A stretch of 64,000 nucleotides of DNA from Jejuia sp. UBA6058. GTDB taxonomy: Bacteria; Bacteroidota; Bacteroidia; Flavobacteriales; Flavobacteriaceae. Positions 59,254 through 64,000 of the stretch are shown here, one piece after another. The notes under the pieces are model-generated. The model had not been told where the DNA came from. It saw only the letters and a list, made by a program, of their open reading frames with translations, and ran no database searches. Location of the stretch: contig DIYI01000012.1 in the NCBI GenBank assembly GCA_002428965.1, forward strand, positions 657,948-721,947. The letters are read 5' to 3'. The translations under genes were made by a program, and so were the position numbers. Position 1 is the first letter of the stretch, and each line of letters opens with the position of its first letter.

Positions 59254-61776
59254 ATGAATAAGACTTCTTGGGTATATTTCTGTATTTTTTTTGGTTTAAT
59301 ATGCATTCAAGATTTTCACGCACAGTTAGAAGCGCATGTTATTGATGGTGAAGCTTGGGCTAAAGGAAACTATGTTGAAATTGGTGTAAATGCTAAAGGT
59401 GTTTATGGGGCAAACACCAATAACAAACCACTTTCTTTCCATGAGAATAGGGAGTTCAGCAATTATTTATTTGGGTTTATTGCTAACCCTTTAAAAGACA
59501 ATTGGGTAGATTATGATGGAGACTTTTTTACTCCAGGTTTACCAGAAGAAGGCTTTAGTATTCAAATACAAGGTCAAAATTATAACAACAATAATGAAAT
59601 TAGTACTGCATCCATTGCAGGTGGTATTAATAGTGCTAGTGTTATTATTTCAGATTGTTATGAAGATATTGTTCAAATAGTTTGGGAAGGAAATGTTAAT
59701 GGTTTAAACGTTAAACGGTATTATAGTATTACTGAAAATGGGCTTTTCATTCAAATGTATACTGTAATAAAAAATATATCTTCAAATGTAAAAAGCGATG
59801 TATACTTTATGCATAATGTAGATCCTGATAATAACGTAACATTAAGTGGTAAGTATGAAACAAAAATGGAACTTATCTCTCAAGCTAGCTCCCCAGCCGA
59901 CCCTGTGTGTTTGGTAAAGGCTTCTCAAGAGGCTTTAGCCATTCCTGAAGATATGGATGGGTCGTACGTGAGTTTATATACAAGTGATCATAACGCAAGA
60001 GTGACGTATGGTGGTTTTGATAATAGAAGTGCTATTGAAATATGGAATGGTAGTTTTGGTTATACAACTACAGAAGGTTCAAGTTTGTATGAGGATGTAG
60101 CTATGTCTATAGCTTTTAATTTAGGTGATATTGCTCCCAATGAATCCAAAAAATTTAACTACTATTATATTCTTGAGGATGTTGATGATTCATTTATTCC
60201 TTTTATAGTAAATACTTTCGTAGAAAACACTAGCACTTGTAATGGTAATGATGGAAAAATTGTATTTTCCGGTTTAACTGAGGGTAGTTTTGTTGATATA
60301 AGCTATATTGACGATGGGGTTTTTGTTCCACAAGAAACTTATGAAGTTGATAGCAATGGAGAGGTTGAAATTATAAATTTAAATGCAGGTATTTATTCTA
60401 ACATAACACTGAATTCTGCAGGATGTAGTACGGTTGTCGACACTGAATTTGAATTGAAAGATCCAGCCTTTCCCGAATTCGTTATAAGTAAAAAAGACTT
60501 TACAGATTGCGATTCCTTAGATGGAGCACTAATTTTTTCTGGCTTAATACCATCTACCTCCTATACAATACAATTTACTAAAGATGGAGATGCCATAACA
60601 CCTACAGAAATACAGGCAGACACTTTTGGAATAGTAACTTTTGACGGATTAGGAGGCGGAGTTTATACTAATTTTATGGTAGAACAATTTGAATGTCTGT
60701 CTTCGAGTAATGAAATTATTGAGATAACAGGGCCAACAAACCCAATATCTTACGCAATACCTCATCAATACTACTGTGATTCGGATTATGATTATATTAC
60801 CACAATAGATCTATCGGAGTTAAATGACTTTGTTATTGGCGCCGATGATGAAACTCTGTTAAATATCACATATCATCTTACAGAGGAAGATGTGTTAAAT
60901 AAAGTAGCAATAACAAGAGATCAATTTGTGACAACTAACGGGCAAAGTGAATATACGTTATATGCCAGAAAAACAAACACTACCTCTAATTGTTTTTCTT
61001 ATTTACCATTTAGCTTTACTATAAATATTCCTCCACCTTATGAGATTGAAGATAATTTTTTATGTTTAAATAGCGACGATTCGGTTAATGATACCTATAA
61101 TCCTCCAATACTAGACACTAACTTATCTGATGCTGAACACAGTTTTAGATGGTTTTTAGAAGGAAATCTTATTGATGGAGCTATTTCAAGTAGTTTAATT
61201 GCAACAAAACCAGGTTTATACGCTGTAGAAGCTACAATAGATGCCACAGGGTGTAGTTATGTAAATCAAGCTACCATAACCCCTTCAGGTCCTCCAAAAG
61301 TATTAGATACAGAAGTAACCTCTCTACCATTTTCAAATAATCATACCGTAGAAATATCAGCAAGTGGTAACGGGAACTATGTGTATTCGGTTGATGAGGG
61401 ACAAATACAAGAATCTCCCATTTTTACAAACTTAGATCCTGGATATCACACCTTTCAAATTATTGATATTAATGGTTGCGGAACGGTTGAGGTGCCAAAA
61501 ATATTAATTGATTACATGAAAGCTTTTACGCCGAATGGTGATGGGTTTAATGACTATTGGCAAATAATAGGTGTTGAAGGTTTAAATGAACCAAGAATTT
61601 ATATTTTCGATAGGTATGGTAAAATACTAAAACAATTAGATCCAGATAATTATGGTTGGGACGGTACATTTAACGGTGAGTTGTTACCGAGTTCAGACTA
61701 CTGGTTTAAAGTTCAATTTAAGGATGATGAAGGTATTGAAAGAGAATTTATAGAGCATTTTTCACTTAAACGCTAA
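59254..61776 (+). CDS. T9SS type B-sorted surface protein (gliding-associated C-terminal domain)
   Basis: The 840-residue exported protein has a signal peptide ending near residue 24 (IQDFHAQ). A long N-terminal beta-rich region (residues 25-320) is followed by several Ig-like or SprB-like repeats with paired cysteines (TCNGNDGKIVFSGL, DCDSLDGALIFSGL). The C-terminal domain (about 755-840) is the CHU_C/gliding-associated type B signal: AFTPNGDGFNDYWQIIG, IYIFDRYGKILKQLD, GWDGTFNGELLPSSDYWF, ending in EHFSLKR. This directs secretion through the type IX machinery to the cell surface or medium. The function of the N-terminal region is not recognised; adhesion is plausible. Confidence 0.88.
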   Translation: MNKTSWVYFCIFFGLICIQDFHAQLEAHVIDGEAWAKGNYVEIGVNAKGVYGANTNNKPLSFHENREFSNYLFGFIANPLKDNWVDYDGDFFTPGLPEEGFSIQIQGQNYNNNNEISTASIAGGINSASVIISDCYEDIVQIVWEGNVNGLNVKRYYSITENGLFIQMYTVIKNISSNVKSDVYFMHNVDPDNNVTLSGKYETKMELISQASSPADPVCLVKASQEALAIPEDMDGSYVSLYTSDHNARVTYGGFDNRSAIEIWNGSFGYTTTEGSSLYEDVAMSIAFNLGDIAPNESKKFNYYYILEDVDDSFIPFIVNTFVENTSTCNGNDGKIVFSGLTEGSFVDISYIDDGVFVPQETYEVDSNGEVEIINLNAGIYSNITLNSAGCSTVVDTEFELKDPAFPEFVISKKDFTDCDSLDGALIFSGLIPSTSYTIQFTKDGDAITPTEIQADTFGIVTFDGLGGGVYTNFMVEQFECLSSSNEIIEITGPTNPISYAIPHQYYCDSDYDYITTIDLSELNDFVIGADDETLLNITYHLTEEDVLNKVAITRDQFVTTNGQSEYTLYARKTNTTSNCFSYLPFSFTINIPPPYEIEDNFLCLNSDDSVNDTYNPPILDTNLSDAEHSFRWFLEGNLIDGAISSSLIATKPGLYAVEATIDATGCSYVNQATITPSGPPKVLDTEVTSLPFSNNHTVEISASGNGNYVYSVDEGQIQESPIFTNLDPGYHTFQIIDINGCGTVEVPKILIDYMKAFTPNGDGFNDYWQIIGVEGLNEPRIYIFDRYGKILKQLDPDNYGWDGTFNGELLPSSDYWFKVQFKDDEGIEREFIEHFSLKR

Positions 61777-61843
61777 ATCTTATTTCATTTAACAATTAAT
61801 AAATATATCGTATATTTTTAGATAGCCTAATAGGTGAATATAG

Positions 61844-64000
61844 TTATCTCTCTAGTTTTTCCTCCACGATATATTCAGTTTCAAAATACCCAATTTTACC
61901 ATCGAGAGTGATAGCTTCTACAATTACCTGCATATCGCCTATGTTGTCGCCATTGTAAAATTCTATTTGGGCTTTACCACTGCTATCAGTCTGCACCGAG
62001 GGCGACCAATATACTACATTACGTAAATCTGGAACATCCCAATCTTCGCTTTTAAGGTTATTGTATTTAGGCGTGTAGAATTCTCGTTTTTGGGAAAACC
62101 CCCTAATAACTCCCTTGAAAATGCCTTTAACATTGTTTAGCCCATGAAAACCTTTGCCTGAGTATGTTATTATATTAATTGCCCCATGTTGACAAGGTGC
62201 TTTTCTAGGTTCACAAGGAGGGCAGGTGCCAAAAACCTCTTGACCTAAAACACAAGCTCTTTTAGTGTTTTTAATGATTTCAAATGAAATAATATCTTTT
62301 GGTGCTACATAGGGGATAGAAGGATAGTTCTCTAAACGCACAGGAATACCATCAAAAAGAATAAATGTAAAACCGTATATTTCTTTGACTTTGGCAATAT
62401 CAAAACTTCCATAAACAGGATCAGATACAGTTTTAATCTCAATATCATCTGGATATCTAAATTTAAGTATATCATAAATCCCGTTCATCCATTTATCTTC
62501 ATTTTTTTCCATGTCCTTACCTTCTATAACAACGTCGGGTTTCCCATACAGTTTCATTACTCTTTCTCTAACAGGCGTTAACTTATACCCTGTGATTTCC
62601 ACCTCATCCAGAGCAATGGTATTGGAATCGGTTTTAAACGCCTCTTCTGATTTTTGTCTTTCAATTTCCTCTGTCAAAAAGGGTTTTATGATACTATCGG
62701 GCAATTGAATGGTCTCTTTTTCTAGATAGTCAATCTGTGGCGGATCGAATGTCTTGTCAAGAGTAATACTGTAATCTTTATTGACGCCTTTATTACTAGC
62801 AGTTTGAATAACAAAACTGAGTTTGTCGGCAAACTCATTACTGAGGTTAAACTTGAACCTACCCAAACTATCCACTCTTTGGGTATAAACGCTACTGGTT
62901 TTGCCCAGGGTAAGCAAGGTAAGATCCACCTTTCCCTTTGGTGGTTTTTTATTATTTATCATTTTACGGATGTCACCGGAGACCCAAAGATCAGTTTCAG
63001 GTTGCATATCAAAACTATAGTCACTTTCATTTTGATAAACATAATTGCGCCACCCTTGGGTAAGCATTAGCGCATCCAAATCTCTCTTGGCATAATTATT
63101 ATCAGGTTTAAAATAGTGATTAGGGGTTTCAATAGTACCTTTCAGTTCAGAATTTAGCAGAAAATAAGACATGATATTCGGTTTAAAAGCATAAGAATCG
63201 GCAGTTTTATTTTTATCATGTACTAGAACTGAGAGTTCTGCTATCTGTGGGTTTGCATATAAATCCTCTACATTAACACGAACAATGGCTTTGTCCCTTT
63301 GATCGTAAACAGAAAGGTTGGGTTTTGCTGAGACACTCAAACGACTTAAAGCATCGGTATTAAAGTATAAACGTTCGCAAAGCGGATTTTTATCAGTACC
63401 CCAAAGGGTGATTTTTAAGATGCCATCAGGAAGATCTACTTTATCAATTAAGGCATTATGTATACCATTGTGCAACTCAAAATTATAGCGATGAATATGC
63501 TTACCACGATTTTTAAATTCTAAGTAGAGATTTTCGGATTGTGTAACATTACTGGAGACCATAATTTTCAAGTAATCCTCCATTTCACTGGCCATCAAAG
63601 TATAGCCAAAATCCAAAATATCGGGCAACGGATATTTGTAAACTACATTGTCATTGCCAACTAGTTTTCCAAAGTACTGATAGGAAGCCTTTGGCGTAAA
63701 CAGGACATACCCCATTCCAAGATTATTGGTACTGAACTCTGCAATGGTCTTATCCAATTCGTTTACAATTTGCCCATTAATACGTTTACCCAACCCTTGA
63801 TAATCCAAACATTTAAAACCCACTTTAGTAGTTAACCCATCAACAAGTTTTCCACCTTCAGGAAAGAACTGCAGATCGATAAGATTTTCGTTTACTGCTA
63901 TTGTCTTTGAAAATGTCGGTTCCTTTTTTACATTAAAGTTTTTGAGCTTGGTATCCCGTAATTTTACTTTAAGCTTTACGTTGGGTGTTTCTTCGGGAAG
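61844..64000 (-). CDS. Outer-membrane protein with A2M/MG2-like repeats and TonB plug-like domain (N-terminus cut off)
   Basis: The frame remains open to base 64000 and is already coding before the GTG at 63823 (it reads FFPEGGKLVDGL there), so the gene starts beyond the window. The visible 718 residues begin with Ig-like/MG2-type beta domains (YPLPDILDFGYTLMASEMED, VYDQRDKAIVRVNVED). A segment with DEVEITGYKLTPVRERVMKL (about 255 residues from the C-terminus) and PVRLENYPSIPYVAPKDIIS follows, like the plug domain of TonB-dependent receptors. It ends with WSPSVQTDSSGKAQIEFYNGDNI. No 22-stranded barrel follows the plug-like part. This architecture is frequent in Bacteroidota but lacks an assigned function. 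Confidence 0.75.
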   Translation of the reverse strand, partial: LPEETPNVKLKVKLRDTKLKNFNVKKEPTFSKTIAVNENLIDLQFFPEGGKLVDGLTTKVGFKCLDYQGLGKRINGQIVNELDKTIAEFSTNNLGMGYVLFTPKASYQYFGKLVGNDNVVYKYPLPDILDFGYTLMASEMEDYLKIMVSSNVTQSENLYLEFKNRGKHIHRYNFELHNGIHNALIDKVDLPDGILKITLWGTDKNPLCERLYFNTDALSRLSVSAKPNLSVYDQRDKAIVRVNVEDLYANPQIAELSVLVHDKNKTADSYAFKPNIMSYFLLNSELKGTIETPNHYFKPDNNYAKRDLDALMLTQGWRNYVYQNESDYSFDMQPETDLWVSGDIRKMINNKKPPKGKVDLTLLTLGKTSSVYTQRVDSLGRFKFNLSNEFADKLSFVIQTASNKGVNKDYSITLDKTFDPPQIDYLEKETIQLPDSIIKPFLTEEIERQKSEEAFKTDSNTIALDEVEITGYKLTPVRERVMKLYGKPDVVIEGKDMEKNEDKWMNGIYDILKFRYPDDIEIKTVSDPVYGSFDIAKVKEIYGFTFILFDGIPVRLENYPSIPYVAPKDIISFEIIKNTKRACVLGQEVFGTCPPCEPRKAPCQHGAINIITYSGKGFHGLNNVKGIFKGVIRGFSQKREFYTPKYNNLKSEDWDVPDLRNVVYWSPSVQTDSSGKAQIEFYNGDNIGDMQVIVEAITLDGKIGYFETEYIVEEKLER

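Overview
The window is AT-rich and comes from a member of the Bacteroidota, almost certainly a marine Flavobacteriaceae; the genus cannot be fixed from the sequence. The evidence is a SusC/SusD pair with an ECF sigma/FecR switch, a type IX secretion type B C-terminal domain, several flavobacterial DUF families (DUF6427, DUF6341, DUF4254, DUF5687), -7 elements of the Bacteroidetes form TAnnTTTG, and almost no Shine-Dalgarno sequences.

Region 1 (1-21150, + strand) is a capsule/exopolysaccharide or O-antigen locus. In order it holds: the end of a Wzz-like chain-length protein, a TviB-like UDP-HexNAc dehydrogenase, a WbpP-like C4 epimerase, a nonulosonate synthase, a CMP-nonulosonate synthetase fused to a KdsC-like phosphatase, a polysaccharide pyruvyl transferase-like protein, a Wzx flippase, a capsule-type glycosyltransferase, two Wzy/WaaL-like membrane proteins, two GT-B glycosyltransferases, a hexapeptide acyltransferase, two paralogous polyprenyl-phosphate sugar transferases, a DegT aminotransferase, a UDP-xylose synthase and a GT2 enzyme. 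Together they could make an acidic glycan containing a HexNAcA-type sugar and a nonulosonic acid. Many genes overlap by 1-11 bases, so most of the locus is probably one or a few transcripts. A CapK/PaaK-like adenylate-forming enzyme converges on its end.

Region 2 (22597-27436) is housekeeping: purD, upp, small membrane proteins, and a DUF4254-GT9 pair.

Region 3 (27439-37819, - strand) is a nutrient-uptake locus: ECF sigma, FecR anti-sigma, SusC with an STN signalling domain, SusD, then a very large FG-GAP/ASPIC lipoprotein. No glycoside hydrolase is present, so the substrate cannot be named. A perfect 32-base palindrome separates susD from the lipoprotein gene.

Region 4 (38066-42253) holds a PaaE-like flavin/2Fe-2S reductase and, divergently, a PadR regulator followed by a DUF2059 protein and an ABC exporter pair. 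A long inverted repeat overlaps the padR promoter.

Region 5 (42254-59174) is a heme biosynthesis supercluster: hemJ, hemH, an AraC regulator, hemA, a hemC-hemD fusion, hemE, hemF and hemB. Interspersed are a MATE transporter, a sulfatase, two GNAT acetyltransferases, an EI24-type membrane protein and a CHMI-type isomerase. Two things look inserted: a frameshifted four-helix-bundle (23S rRNA IVP-like) gene flanked by structured repeats between hemCD and hemE, and an 876-residue SF2 helicase with a C-terminal transmembrane hairpin, placed antisense between hemF and hemB.

Region 6 (59254-64000) has a large T9SS-secreted protein and the C-terminal part of an outer-membrane, plug-domain protein that runs off the window. 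No tRNA, rRNA, CRISPR array or insertion sequence was seen.
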